A DNA stretch of 64,000 bases from Blasia pusilla (lineage: Eukaryota > Marchantiophyta > Marchantiopsida > Blasiales), in NCBI GenBank assembly GCA_050084515.1, contig CM114273.1, positions 37,944,001-38,008,000 on the forward strand, read 5' to 3'. The notes beneath the pieces were generated by a model, which had not been told where the DNA came from, did no database searches, and saw only the letters and a list, made by a program, of their open reading frames with translations. Made by a program: the position numbers and the translations under genes. Shown here one piece after another: positions 11,070 to 24,100 of this stretch (its first letter is position 1; each line of letters opens with the position of its first letter).

Positions 11070-11415
11070 AAAATAAGATCCAATCTCTCTCACAACACCA
11101 TAGTTCTCACATGTGTGCACTCTCACTAGTCTCTCTCAATATCAAACCAAACCCACTCTCCTAATGAGAGGCTTGGATTACCCTCACAAGGCAAGGGCCA
11201 CTTACTAAAAATATAAATTTGATTTTATACTCAAAATGGTACTTACCTAAAATAGTAAGTTTGTCAATATGGTTTCAAATGAGCCGAAACGAAGGGAAAA
11301 CCTGCTCTCTCAAGTTTTTGCCTTAGTAGGTCATCCTCAACATCTTGAGTGTGTCCTCCACTAGTCGCAAAGGCGCTCTACTAGATCTCACCGATCTATC
11401 CTAAAAGACGTGACA
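11070..11415 (-). repeat. Partial LTR (block Q) at the right end of the gypsy element
   Basis: It matches 1011-1946 but lacks the 586 bases between the CAAGGG repeats, and it lacks block P. It starts precisely at the point where the left partial LTR stops. It ends GACGTGACA, followed by TTAG, the same four bases that precede 883. Confidence 0.75.
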
Positions 11416-11419
11416 TTAG

Positions 11420-11945
11420 ATCACTCTTGCAACACCTTGAGTCACCACAATATCAACCTCTACTTGAGCCGCACTACACATAAATCTCAGACCAGTGTAA
11501 TCCTCCCCCATATCCTGATGGGACGTAGAGTTTAGAGCTAAAGCAGCTACTCTAGGCTTTATGCCCGTCGTTAGATGCAAGTGGCATCGTCATGGCAAAA
11601 ATCCCCTATTCCAACAACAAGTCAGAGCATTCCATCTCCTCTAATTGGTGGTGGAACTCTACTACCATGATTGTCAACTCCTTCACCTCCATCAACTCTC
11701 TTGCCCCCAGGCCCTTAGCCTACCTCTGCAGTTTAAACGTATCTCTCAAAACACCTATCTCTAGTGTGACCATATCGATAATAATAGTCAAATTGCAATT
11801 GTGATGGGGCCATCCTAGGTGGCTCTTGAATAATCAAAGGTGCCCTTGTCCATCTACCGTATTGTGGGCACTCCCTTTGCGTATGAGATCCCTCACATGT
11901 CCAACAAGCCAATGTCGGTCCCAATTGGCCAACATATTTCAAGTC
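11420..11945 (-). pseudogene. Gag zinc-knuckle fragment of a second related element
   Basis: Minus-strand text at 11733-11942 shows CWTCEGSHTQREC and a decayed partner YYYRYGHTRDRC, matching the main copy's two knuckles at about 8290-8440. Its arginine-rich linker also aligns in part. It begins just outside the TTAG flank of the main element, so the main element appears to have inserted into or beside an older relative. Confidence 0.65.
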
Positions 11946-11999
11946 TTGCTATATTGCTCCTATCCTATGTCAACCCACTATGACTAACTACTAGCTAAA

Positions 12000-13640
12000 A
12001 ATAGGCAACACTTCCATGCACAAACTCTTGACAAAAAAAATGACAATGTGAGCGCAACACACGTCTCTTGGGGATCCCCACCGAGATAACTTGTTTGCCT
12101 ACTTGCACATAACGAATTCCCCCTTACCCCCTCACATCTTTCTCATGTAAAATTGAAGTAAAAATGGATCAGACGACCAATTCCACTCTCAAATATACAC
12201 ATGATAACAAGCCACATCCACCCTCTACCATAAGGGAATCCTTTACTCAAAATCGTAAGTTATGGTTGAGAAGGTGAAATTTTTTGCAAGGTTTATTGAG
12301 CAGAGGGCTTGGGGATAGAGAGAGAGGGTAATCTAAGGGGAAAGAGCTTACAAGCCCATTTTCTCTTTGTTGAGTCTCCTTCCATGAGGCGGTGAAGCCA
12401 TGATCATCAATGATCCAACGTTTTATTAAAAGGAGCACTAACACAAGGAAAGAAGGGGTTTTTTTTTTCCTTTTTAAACGAGGAATTAGAAGAAAGAACT
12501 AGAAGAACTTTGGTATTGCTTCATTGGAGGAGTGATGGGTTAAATAGAAAAAATGTCAAACTCTCATATTTAGATTAACCATATGTGAGAAGTAAGGCCA
12601 AACAGTTAGATGAATCCTTTAGAAGTTCTTTCAATCCAACTTGGTGTAATAGATAGAGGAGCTTCTTCCAAGCTGAGAAACAGAGTTCCACTACACAATG
12701 GTTGAAAACTTCAATTATATGGTCTACTTGTCAACAAATTATAAAGAAATAGATCGAGAAATTAGATGAATGAGATGAAGGATGTTAGTGGGGATAGAAT
12801 AGAGGGAGGGTATCTTGTGACGTGTTTTTTGTAGGACATGACAAAACTAAACTCCACTTCCAATCAACTCAATAAACATAAAAAAATACGAGTGGATGTG
12901 ATTGGAGTTTGCATGACTCAAGAAAGATGTGGAGCTCAAGTTTCTTTGAAGAAAATCCAAAACCTTTTTAAAAATCCTTACAAGCCAAATTTCCTCAGGG
13001 CTATGTAACCAATACGCTCAAGGACAAAAAAATTCCATATTTTTGTGAAGACTATGTAGAGTATCTTTGCGTTACATTGACATGGAAAGATCCATGGTAA
13101 TAATGATGTGTTCTTGAAGCACGCTTGGGAGGGAGAGGAAGTGATTTGGGCTCAATTCGTTCTCAAGGAAATTCAATAGTAACTCATGGAGTTGTAAAAG
13201 AAAGGAGTAGTGGTTTTGTGTATTTGTGCGCATACACATTGCTATACAACAAACATTAACATCACTAATCAAACACAAAACACTTGACTAAGCATTCATC
13301 CACATCATACACATACAAGAATAAACTCATACATATACACTAAGACCACCAAAAATATATGGCCAACTCCACTTATGAATCTACATATGCATATCAAGCC
13401 ACATCCACCCTCTGCCATGGGAGAATCCGGATTGTAGCACCCAATCTCCCAACAAACCCTTAATTGTCAAGAGCTCCAAAGGCTCAATAGAGAAAGATGG
13501 CTTGAAAAAGAGTTTAGATGCTTGTCATGCAAGTGATCATGACTACCAAAAAAATCCATATTTTTGTGAAGACTATGTAAAGTATCTTTGCATAACATTG
13601 ACTAAGAAAGATCCATGGTAATAATGATGACTTGCATTAC
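12000..13640. other. LTR-derived and low-identity repeat sequence, no gene seen
   Basis: A block with GTGCGCATACACATTGCTA (about 13219) and a shared module (ACATATGCATATCAAGCCAC and relatives at about 190, 12190 and 13390) mark old LTR fragments of the same superfamily. Open frames are short and have no recognisable domain. Confidence 0.45.
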
Positions 13641-15160
13641 ATGATATCCTAAACCATGACATGTGCCACCATCTAGGACAACCATCACACACCAACATGG
13701 CGGTTATATCCCTCGTAGATCTACCCAACATACATCTAAAGCCTGTAGGCACTACTGCCTAGCTTGGATCAACCTCGCCAAACACTGTAATGAGACTCAT
13801 CATGAGATCTTGTGTCTCTCAATATAGAGATACTCATGCCCCTATATCTTAACATCCAACATTGTAGCTAACCTTGTGTCGATCCCTCCAAAGAGATCTA
13901 GCACTTTTATACCCTTCTCTCAAAACTACCACATAACAATTGTGGTATCCAAGAATGTCAAGTCTCCATTCCAAGAGTACAACTGTTACCTGAATCTGAT
14001 TGCTCCAAAATAAAGGCCCAACTCCATGCCCATACCCCACAATGGTTAAGAGGTCTCGATACCATGGGAAGACACATCCACCATGGCATGTCTCTCCATG
14101 GGATTATTTGACATCGGGATGTCCTTTGCATGGGCATTCTCCTCCTCTCCTAACTAGCTAACACTACCCTTAAATATTGCCAATATGGTCACTATGTCAT
14201 GGATCACCATCGCTACTAGGTTATGCTATCCACCCGTGTAAATGGCTCATCTAACCATCACATGATCGCCATCTTGGTCAATAGACAAATTTCTCCTCCT
14301 AAAAAATAAGGATGGACTCAAGGAGACATAACATTATACTCCCTACCAATAGATTGTATGACTATACTCGTATTGTAATCACAAAACTATGCACCATAAC
14401 ACTATCCGTGACATATTCTAGTTGGACGTTTACAATTAGCTTCTATTAAGTCATAAATTGCATGGATGATAGATCCCTAAAGGATATCTATAAGTGGATG
14501 GGATATGGCTCAAGGTCTCTTTTTCATAATCTTGATCCTAAAGACATTGCTTTCCCGAGCATCAAGTTTGCGCCACGAGTTGCGTTCTTGAATCACGTAG
14601 GACGCGTTGGGTTTGGTGTATCCTACGTGTCAGACTAACCAAATGGGACACCCCCCTCTGATTATCCAACAACACCATACTTTGTGTCACCATGTCTCGC
14701 TCCATGAATAAATGCGTGATGTCTTAAGTGCTGATTGTGAGGGCATGCCATTAAGCTCCTCAACAACTACCTTAGTCCTAGAGGGAATAACCTCTCCACA
14801 TTCGCCTAGCATGGTGGCCAATTAGAGCATCTTCGCTGGTTCAACTCTTACAATCCTACTATCACCTAGTCCATGGCAGAAAAAAAATGGAGCTTGACAC
14901 ACCTTATTGGCAATCCCCATCATAGTAAACAATATTGGCTCCACCTGAGTTGGCACAGGAGTCATCATTCCAAATCCTTGCAATGTTGACGTAACTATCC
15001 CACCTATGGGTACCACCGATCACGTAGGCACCATCGATGGAATGTGAAGCGCCTCTAACAACGTGAAAGAATGGGAAACCCATGTATGACACCGATCAAT
15101 TTTCTCCTATGGTGGAGTTGAGGGTTTAGGATACATGACATATACCCTGGAGCCCAATAC
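13640..15160 (-). pseudogene. Collapsed second copy of the methyltransferase/PHD gypsy element
   Basis: In plus-strand order it shows a PHD remnant (minus-strand TAMLVCDGCPRWWHM, about 13664-13760), methyltransferase motif I region (about 13860-13960), the segment upstream of it (14080-14290), protease region (14500-14660) and gag-protease linker (14820-15150). All align with the same blocks of the main copy at 2300-2450, 6560-7030, 7150-7390 and 7650-7870. Integrase, RNase H and RT are absent, so a large internal deletion joined PHD to methyltransferase. There are many stops. Confidence 0.65.
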
Positions 15161-18100
15161 ACCCTCAAGGATTTGCAGGTTCTTTCCTAAATAACTTGGT
15201 CTCCTTATTCCAGATACGTACAAGGTGTGGATGAAGATAACAAGCATGCAAATGGATTGCAAAAAGAGATAATTTTAAGCTTGATGCTTGTCCCAAGTCT
15301 GAAAATTCTTGTTGATGAGCAACAAATACATGACACCATACTTAATAGGACTCATACCAACTCCATGCTCTATGTTAAGAATAAGGTTTCTCGAACACAA
15401 TGTCGTAACTCTTCCTAAGACTGCATGATGTACGCATCCATCCATCTAAATCCCTTTAGCCATCTTCCATTCTTACATCATGTCCTAGTTCCCCTTCCCA
15501 TCCTCTCCAGCCCCACCCCACTTCCCTTTTCAAGCAAAAGAAATTTCAAATGAGTAGCATGCATGGGAACTGTGAAAACAAAGGTGAAGCAAATGATAAA
15601 ATGCTTCTCATAAAATTCATTATTTTCTCTTGTCTTTTCAGTTCCCAACGCGTTTGTTCGAGCTAATCCTATTAAAATTTCCACATAAATTAATTTACCA
15701 CATCCCAAAGCATGTACACCAAGTAACATTATTCTCACTGTGTCCCAATGCAAAGTGTGCAAAAGAAGAACGATGAAAGAAACTTCTCTTCCAAGTGCAA
15801 ATACCATATCGAGTGTGCGTTCATCGGATCCAACACGTATTAAATCAAGAGAATTTTTTTTTTCCTTTGCATCCATCATACTTACCATGAGGTGGGTATG
15901 ATGGATGCAAAGGCAATCATTGGAAAAGGGGGGGAGCTTTCTTTCGATGGAAAGAGGGTAATACGTACGATTGATACGCTGAAACCGTATTTTTCTTCTT
16001 CTTTTGCATTATGAACGTTCTACCGAATCCACCCATCGCAACGAGGCCTGCGGCTGTTCCAGGGCAATAATCCAGGCGACCCTTAGGTGAAAGATTCTGC
16101 CTCTGGAGGTTACTACTTCATCCCCTTCTGCAGCAAAAGGGGACGAAGATAGAATCCGCTTTCGTGCCACTGTTTGAAGCCACCTTGCTTGCTTGAGGTG
16201 GGGCCATAAATTTTCCCCAAAACCGGTTATTTTGGCCTGGTAAGGGTGGGATGATTTCAACACGTAATTGTTTTCTATTATGATATGAGCTTTACAGTAG
16301 CCCTTTTGAATCTCTAATTCCAAGTAAATTACCCAGGAAGAAAACAAAACGGCCTCCTAGGGACTCCGCAAACCTGTTTACAGTTCGGCGAAACCCCCTG
16401 TAGAGAGATTTGTGAAACCTAACATCCCGGATAACCCGATCTTTGACACCCCCTTTTGTGCCTTCTCCACCTTTCCCAATGGTACTCCTTCGATTGGTTG
16501 TGACTCTTTGGATCACTTCTTTTTGTGAGTTACTGGGTCTACCTTGATCCATGTTCAGCCTTTTCTCTTGGTGGGGACTAAGAGCACAATTAAAGTTATT
16601 TTTTTAATTTTATCAAATGTGGAGAGCATCTCCTTACTCTTTTGGAGGAGAAAGAGTGAGGCCTCAATAAACTGCAAGTAATGGAAAATTCATTGAGCAT
16701 ACAAAACAGGGTACTCAAAAAGCCAGTTGTTGATGTGCCTTTAACACCGACGTCTCTTACAACCTGAGCACGTCCCAAGAACCCATAAGAAATGGATTAG
16801 AAAGGGAGGCGAGATTCTTTTCATTATTTGGAAATTTATTAATCCAAAATGCTTTCTTTGACGAATTTTCCCAAAAAAATTCAAAGAAAGCATTAAAAAG
16901 TATTCGGATACACCTAGATTTTAGGACTAGGAAATTGGAAACATGGAAACGGTCCTATGGTGTAGCCGCAAAACCACAGCTCGAAACCATTTGAAACTCA
17001 AGATCGCAGGTGAAAGAATGAGCTGAAATCAAATCCGATAAATGTAAAAATGCACACCCATGATTCTCCAGGTCCAGTTTAAAAACGTCCATGTCCAATA
17101 ACACTACACCCTTAACATGCTCGCACAATACATTGGGGATGAGAGGGACAAAAGTGGTGCTTGGTGCAAGTTGTTGACAGTGCAGCCTGATCGAAAGTTG
17201 TTAATGTTAACAACTTTCAATCGAGGAAAAATAACAATGAACTTTCTACGCAGTACATACTTACCATTATTGTGGCGGTTCTTCAATGTCACGGTAGATA
17301 TTCACACGGGTAAATGTCCCAGTAGATATTGCGACAGCTATGCTCTTTCAGTAAAGCTCTCCGGTAAACTTTGTTCTGTATATAGAGGAGCCATACAGAC
17401 GACAACCACTGAAACTGGAGTCAGAGAGACTCCAATTCTAAGATATTTCCATAGAAATGCCCCAGGAGAGGTAAAACAGCAGTCCACTGAGAAGCAACAA
17501 CTGAGAAAGCAGAAATGTACCATATACGGTTCTAGAATGAAGTTTCCTCCTGGAGGCAGTAATTGACATCATCTAAAGATGACAGCTTTCAGCTCAGAGC
17601 GGGACCAACCATAGATTTCAAACTGATAACATCATGTTGGTATTTCATTCACTTATAACCTGTCAGATACAAACTTCAGCCTTAAATTACTTCAAGTAGA
17701 GCCTGCTTGTTGCTGTGACATTGGCATGTTGCACATTCAAACTTAAGGCATGGGTGCATGTAAACCATCCAAATTTTCAGGAAACAGCATTGATCCTTTC
17801 CCCTGATGGATGGCAAGCTAGGGCCAAATTAAGCTTCCAGACTCTTCAATAAATATCTGTGTTCTAATGTTAAGGACCAACTCAGTTTACAAGTTCTAAC
17901 AAAACTTCCGGCTGGCCAACATTGGTAGACAATAATTACCCAATAATTTCCTGTACGGATTTAGAACTAATCTCTGCACTTTGATTCACATATTCTAAAA
18001 GCTTCACAAAGTGCGCATAGTAACAGATGATTCAGCTCATCTTTGTCCCGAACAAAGAATCCTATGTTTGATTTTCCAGACCTGAACTCTATTATACCTC

Positions 18101-18198
18101 TCCTAAGAGGCTCAAGAGTCCAAGAATGAGAAGCTCTAAATAGAGTGAGTCCGAACTAACTATGTTCCTTTTGGCTTACGCCAAAAAAGGAAAAAGGG
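15160..18198. other. Intergenic sequence downstream of the histidine kinase gene
   Basis: No convincing gene. A perfect 12-bp stem with a 2-base loop lies at 17193-17218. The open frames here (136 aa at 15478-15888 minus, 149 aa at 17117-17566 plus) show no domain I recognise. The stretch from about 17.6 kb probably includes 3' UTR and polyadenylation sequence of the kinase gene, whose stop is at 18199. Confidence 0.4.
17193..17218. repeat. Perfect 26-base inverted repeat
   Basis: GAAAGTTGTTAA and its exact reverse complement, separated by TG. It could form a hairpin or cruciform about 1 kb past the kinase stop codon. No function is assigned. Confidence 0.8.
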
Positions 18199-21100
18199 CT
18201 AAATCATGTCGGGAGGGGAAGCAAAAGTGTTTTCATTTGGACCAATAAAAGATGGAGGACTTTCTTCCCTTCCTTTGGACACAAGGTCCTGGATAGTTGT
18301 TACCATGAGCTTGCAATTGATGGGCTTGGTTAAGTATGCATCCATGCCAACTGATAGGCATCTTTCTTCATCACTTGCCAGTGCATGAGCTGTCAGTGCT
18401 ACAATAGGGATGTGGCGATGAGTATTCTCCTCCGCTGCTCTGATGGCTTTAGTTGCACTGTAGCCATCCATAACTGGCATCTGCACACAGAAGAAACTCA
18501 GTCCCTTAATTACATAACTTCAAAGATGCAGGATGTGTGAATAGGCAAACCACTTGTTTTTCCGCGTTAGTGATATGGTAGCATCACTTACGAAGTTCAT
18601 GAATAATGAAGCAATTTAGATTACAACAAATCTCTTCAAACAACAGCAGGTTGGACGGTAATATGAACAGTCAGGTAAAAGAACTTACTGCGCAATCCAT
18701 CAGAATGAGATCAAACTGGCTGCTACTACTAGGAGGAGACTCGCCATGGTCAAAAATTCCATCAAAGGCCTGGACTGCCTCAGCCACTGCTGTAACAGCT
18801 TGCAGACCATCACCTACGACTGTCACATTTGCACCAAGCTTCTTCAACATCATGCTTGCAAGTCTCTGAAGGACAGGAGTGTCCTCCACAAGAAGAATGT
18901 GTATACTATCCAATGCTTTTGGTCCCGCAACTGCAACTCCTGTTGAGTGATTGGCTAAGCTTGTTGCGCCAACATCTATTGTAGATTTAATCTCAGCTCC
19001 AGAGATAGTTGTAGTGCCATTTTCACCTAGGTTTGATGGACAGCCAAACAGAGGGCTGTGCCTCCTATGATTTCTACTCGGCAAACTCAAATCAATGACT
19101 GGTCCACTCCATTCATCATCAAGATCTCTGGTGATGATCCCATCTTTCGGTACTTCTTGGACACCATCTGCGTTGGACCCTGAGCCTTCAGGTGTGATGA
19201 GACCACTTGTGGGTGACTGTGGAGTACTTGTGCCCACTCCTGTACTATCAGCACTGTAAGGGAAATCCACCAGAAGTACTTTATGCAGCAGTGGCAAGGC
19301 TTTGTACCGCATATGGGAAGAGGGAGTCACCTCCAGGGCCATTTCTTGCAAAAACAAATTGTTGGATCCATCCAAAGGCACTTTCTTGGATTTCTCCTGC
19401 GCATTGATGAATGAACTACTTAAACCAACTTCACCATAGTTCTTAGTATCACCCTCTGATTTATGGTACATGAACTCTTCATCCATCAAAGGTGGCGCAA
19501 CTGACATAGACCTGTCACTGGGAGTCCAAACATATGATCCAGATAGCTCCCTGAGGTCTGCAGCGCGGCTGATCAAACCCTCACCTTGAGGAAAAGAAGT
19601 GTGAATTGATCTGAGCCTAGGAGTAGAAGGGCAACTTGACTGGTAGCTATGAACATCCCAGTGCTGCTCCTCTAACTTGCCAGCACTAGACATGAGTGGT
19701 AACAGTCTCCTCAGTTTACTACCATGCAAAGGCTTGTTTATCACCAAGAAACATCTGTCTGCTTGCAATGCTTGCTTCCACCTGGCTGAACAATCAGGGG
19801 CAACAACCCAGGCAACAGCAACTGAATGCTGGACGTGAATTTTTACTAGGCGATCTAGCAAATCTTGCATGTGAGGTGGTACTTTCTCTGTGTCTGGCCT
19901 GCTGTCTCTAGAACCTAATGTGCTATCTAAATTAACTGCCATGCTGGAATGCATGGTTGCATCAACAAGTGCTAAAACTGGTGGAAAATTTACAGATTCT
20001 AACATACTTTCAGAAATATGGCTGCTAGATTCAAGGCTGTTCAAATGTGTAGAGGCAAGAAAGTCTGCAACAACTTCACCTACATCATCACTACCAGTGT
20101 CTTTTGAAGACTTCAGATCTGTTGCTGCAATTTTGCATAGCTGCTCCAGTGCAGGAATTATTTCCTCCCAAACCTTCACGCAAGTCACTTTTAGACCTCG
20201 TCTCTCTAACCACCCCACCACCACCCCTTGTGCAGCACTCTCTTGCATGGCTACCAGGACATGGGTACGCTCAAGCAACGCGGGTGATGGTCCTTTCACT
20301 GGCTCAAACAGATTTGATGGAGATCCTAATAATGAATTTAACCCATCTGGTGACGGAGAGCTTATGGGACGAGCCTCCACAGACGGCAATCTCTCCACAT
20401 TTGTATCGCTTGCCTTCTCTAGAATTATATGAAACCTCATCAGAGTTCCAGCATCCTGCTTTGGAATAACTGCAACTTCCCCTCCCATCAAATCTACAAG
20501 TGATCTGACAATGTACAGACCAAGACCAGAACCACCATGTGTCCGTGTAGTGGATGAATCCGCTTGGACAAAGCTATCAAAAACTGTTTCTCGCAACTCC
20601 AAAGGAATACCACAACCTGACAAGACCCACACAGGAAAGTTTTAAACATGAGGATAGGACTGCATGAAATGAAAATGGCAAAGATCTGTTGATAAGCTTT
20701 GATACAAGCGTGTAACAAATGCAAGCACATGCATCCTTAACCTGCTTTTAATGAGATTTCGTAGTTTTATCATCTCAACTATCATGTACAGTTGACAGCA
20801 ATTTTGCCCAAATCACTTTAACCTTCACTAAACATAGGGTGGTTATTCTACTCAAACCAATCTTGCAGGTTACAATTCCCAGGAGAGTAAGATCAACACT
20901 ACTGCCACATTTCCCAAGACCTTTCCCTCTAGGAGAAAGGCATTCTAAACAACTAAACATAGTGTGCACTTACCAGTATCTTCGACTTCAAAAATAAGAG
21001 CGATATTGTGTTCTGTGACTAGTGGACCAGAAAATTTGTCCTGTCGAGTAGGATGCATCGTCAGATTATGGTCTGAATGTCTGCCTCCTGGGTCGAGCAG

Positions 21101-24100
21101 GGATTGGTCAACACAACCTCGAACTATAACATGACCTTCAGTTGTAAATTTTACAGAATTCGAAAGCAAATTACTGAATATTTGTCGTAGTCGAGTTGCA
21201 TCGCCCCTCACAATTGAAGGAATGTCGTCTGCATCAAGACATGTAGTCAGGTTTCATCACCATTCTGACAAAGGCCTTACTGTGAAGCCTACCATCAACC
21301 TCTATGAAAGCCTACATAGACTATATTCCCTGAAGGTTGTTGCAGACAAGGTGAAGACTTCATACCTGATAAATCAAGAGTGACATCAACACCCGATCCA
21401 ACAGACTGTGCTGCAAACATATCCACTAAAGATTCAAGTTCATCTTCAATACTGAAGGGAGCAACTTCAAGTTCCATTCTTCCGGCTTCAACCTGTTTTT
21501 GAGAAAAGGAATAGAAAACATCTTTGGGTCAGTCACTAACTACAATCAGTTTATCTAAATTACCAAATCAAGATATAGTATCCATAGCCTTAAGTACCTT
21601 GCTAATATCCAACACATTGTTGACTAGGGCAAGGAGCCCAGTGGCACAGCGCCGTATTTGGGACACAGAGTATTCTTGCTCGGATGTCAATGTATCACAT
21701 GATAATAAGTCCAACAAGCCAATGATGCCTGCCATAGGTGTTCTTAGTTCATGGCTGCACATTTCCGAATTGTGAGCATTAAAACATATTATGCCTCTTT
21801 CATCAAATATCAACATCATGGGTATTCTTGTCATTGCTGTACCCTTCCCAAACCCAGCGGAACAGGAATCTCCTTTTCAAACATAAGACAACATTTTAAA
21901 GTTTAAAGTGGAAACTGTCACCACCCATGACCCTGATATCTCAGATATCTTAAAAACTTGAAGAGAACAACTTGACTGACCTCATATTAGCCAAAAACTG
22001 ACTTTTGTAGTTACTAGATTGCTCTGCCCGATGTTTTCCCACCAATTGTCGGATGAGCTCTTGGCGAAGCCGCATCTCAGTACTCATTTTACTGGTGAGG
22101 AAACAGATGAAAAAACAACCTAAAACCAAAACACCGATCGCTGTTCCTACTGAGACACCGACAACAGTCCGGCTCCGTGCATCTATTCTTCCCATGATTG
22201 ATACTCGAGGCACAATTACAACTGCCGTCTGCAAGGAAGGAAACACAGGAGCTTTGACAATTGCAAACAATCCCAGCTACCTCCATGCTTTGGGTAAATT
22301 CACTGAGTATGGCAATGCACATGACATCAACATCTTGAAAGGAAATTTAGAAACGGAAAAGTTCATCTTCAGAGCAGAAGAGCATTCCCCATAATGTGCT
22401 GGTATGGGAGAGGCAACCAGAAATAAGAGAAGGACCCACCAGATTTAGATACTTATAGGGCTGTTGTGTTATGGGCATAGTGTCGATGTAGTACTTATTA
22501 CCCATCAGGACAACATTGTCACTATGTGTTTGAGATTCACGCATCCAGTTGTACCCAAAGGTGGAGGCCAAAAACTGTGCTGCAGACCTAACAACTGGAT
22601 TGGATGCATTTTGAGGACTGACAAAGACATCACTTGAATTGTCGTAAGAAATAGCAAGTATTGAAGAATTTTCTGTCCCATTCCTCCTGCAACAGAATCT
22701 TAACTGTGAGAATGTGGCAATCTAGAAACATCCTGGGAGAAATCAAATAAATGTAATAGCAGTGGTCCACATTTCTATAGTGTTGAGTAATATAGTTTAC
22801 CATTCAAAGTATAGATAGCCACCCAGGAGATCAATATTAGCCAAGTAGCGGTTCAAGTAATGGAAGGTTGTCGTGATTGCTGATAAGCCCAAAAGTTGAT
22901 CAGTGTAAATATCTCTCACAGGCACCGCAGGTGACACAACTGGTTCTCCACTCAATCCAGGGGCAATTGTCCAATATGCCTGTTAAACATAGCATTTCAA
23001 GTATGAAACCAATGCTCTAACGGCCACGATCACAAAACATGGATACAGATCACCATTTTCATTCATCACAAAAAGAGTCAGAAAAATCATAGTTTTAACA
23101 CACATATCAAAGTAGTATCAGGCTAGTCACATAAGTACCTCTTGAGGTTTGTTCCGCAGCAGGTTTTGGGCACTAATTGGGTAAGGAGACGCCCGCTTGA
23201 CCTTTGCTGGTGGCACTGATGACTCTTCAATAGATCCTGTGACATTCTGTAACATGACATTGCAATAGAATCAGTTAACCTGTCAAGCTACTACTGATGT
23301 AATCTAAGTGATCAAACATAAAAAACAAACTTTAAAAATATGCAACCAAGCACCAACTATCTGATTTTGACTACTTCATGTAGCACAAGTAATCTTTATT
23401 CAGTAATACAAATCGTTGCTACTCATGACATAATGAAATGAAACAGGTGACAGTGAGCAGCACACATAGTTTGTATCTTCTGGTGAAATACCTGGTAATA
23501 CCATGTCTGGTTATTCCCATATGTTTCATTCACAAAGAAAAAATATTCCCTGAGCTGTGATCTTGTGTAATCAGTAACAAGACCATTCTCAGAGATAAAA
23601 GCGACTGACGAGTATTGTGTTTGAGCCCGAAAAACTCCTCTGTTTACCCGACGTAACTGCAACCATGTGACAATGACAATCCTTCTGAACAAGAAATCTT
23701 TATAACAATATAAGCAATACCAACTAGTGAATTAGCTATCATCCTCTCTGGTAAAAGCACCATCAGGGACTTGACAGGTGTGCAATTTGTAATGCAGGTG
23801 TTCACTTGATTGCAGAACTGTATAGTGGGTGGAAACTAACATTAAGCAGTATGCAAAATGTCCTTGTCACCCTACGTGTTGTTCTGAACATGATAGGACC
23901 TGTCAAGGAATGGAACCTAATGTTCCAATCTCACTACTCTGAAAAAAGCCGGAAACTCTGCAAGTCTCCCACTGCCTTTCCACACTGAACCCTAACGTTC
24001 TACCCTCATATGAACTGTGAGCAAGCAAGAAACTAGTTTGGTGGAAAGCTCACACAACACCAATTGATATCCAAAAGCCAGAAAAAATAGTCTCTTCCGT

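Larger units (their letters stand above)
883..11415 (-). mobile_element. Ty3/gypsy LTR retrotransposon with DNA methyltransferase and PHD finger (degenerate)
   Basis: Read on the minus strand the order is leader, gag with zinc knuckles, protease, C5 cytosine methyltransferase, reverse transcriptase, RNase H, integrase, PHD finger. RT-RNase H-integrase order is that of Ty3/gypsy. Outer termini are TGTC and GACA, directly flanked by TTAG on both sides (879-882 and 11416-11419), a probable 4-bp target site duplication. All coding parts are broken by frameshifts and stops, so this copy is dead. LTR blocks are arranged unusually: call the first 128 bases of the LTR P and the rest Q. The order is P-Q (883-1946), two bases, P (1949-2076), internal region, Q (11070-11415). 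The element lies in older relatives, because gag-like sequence of another copy begins right after 11415. Confidence 0.85.

Noticed and set aside
17117-17566. 149-aa plus frame
   Set aside because: No domain, contains a perfect palindrome, lies in probable 3' flank of the kinase.
19890-20432. Plus-strand frame of 180 aa
   Set aside because: Antisense shadow of the large kinase exon.
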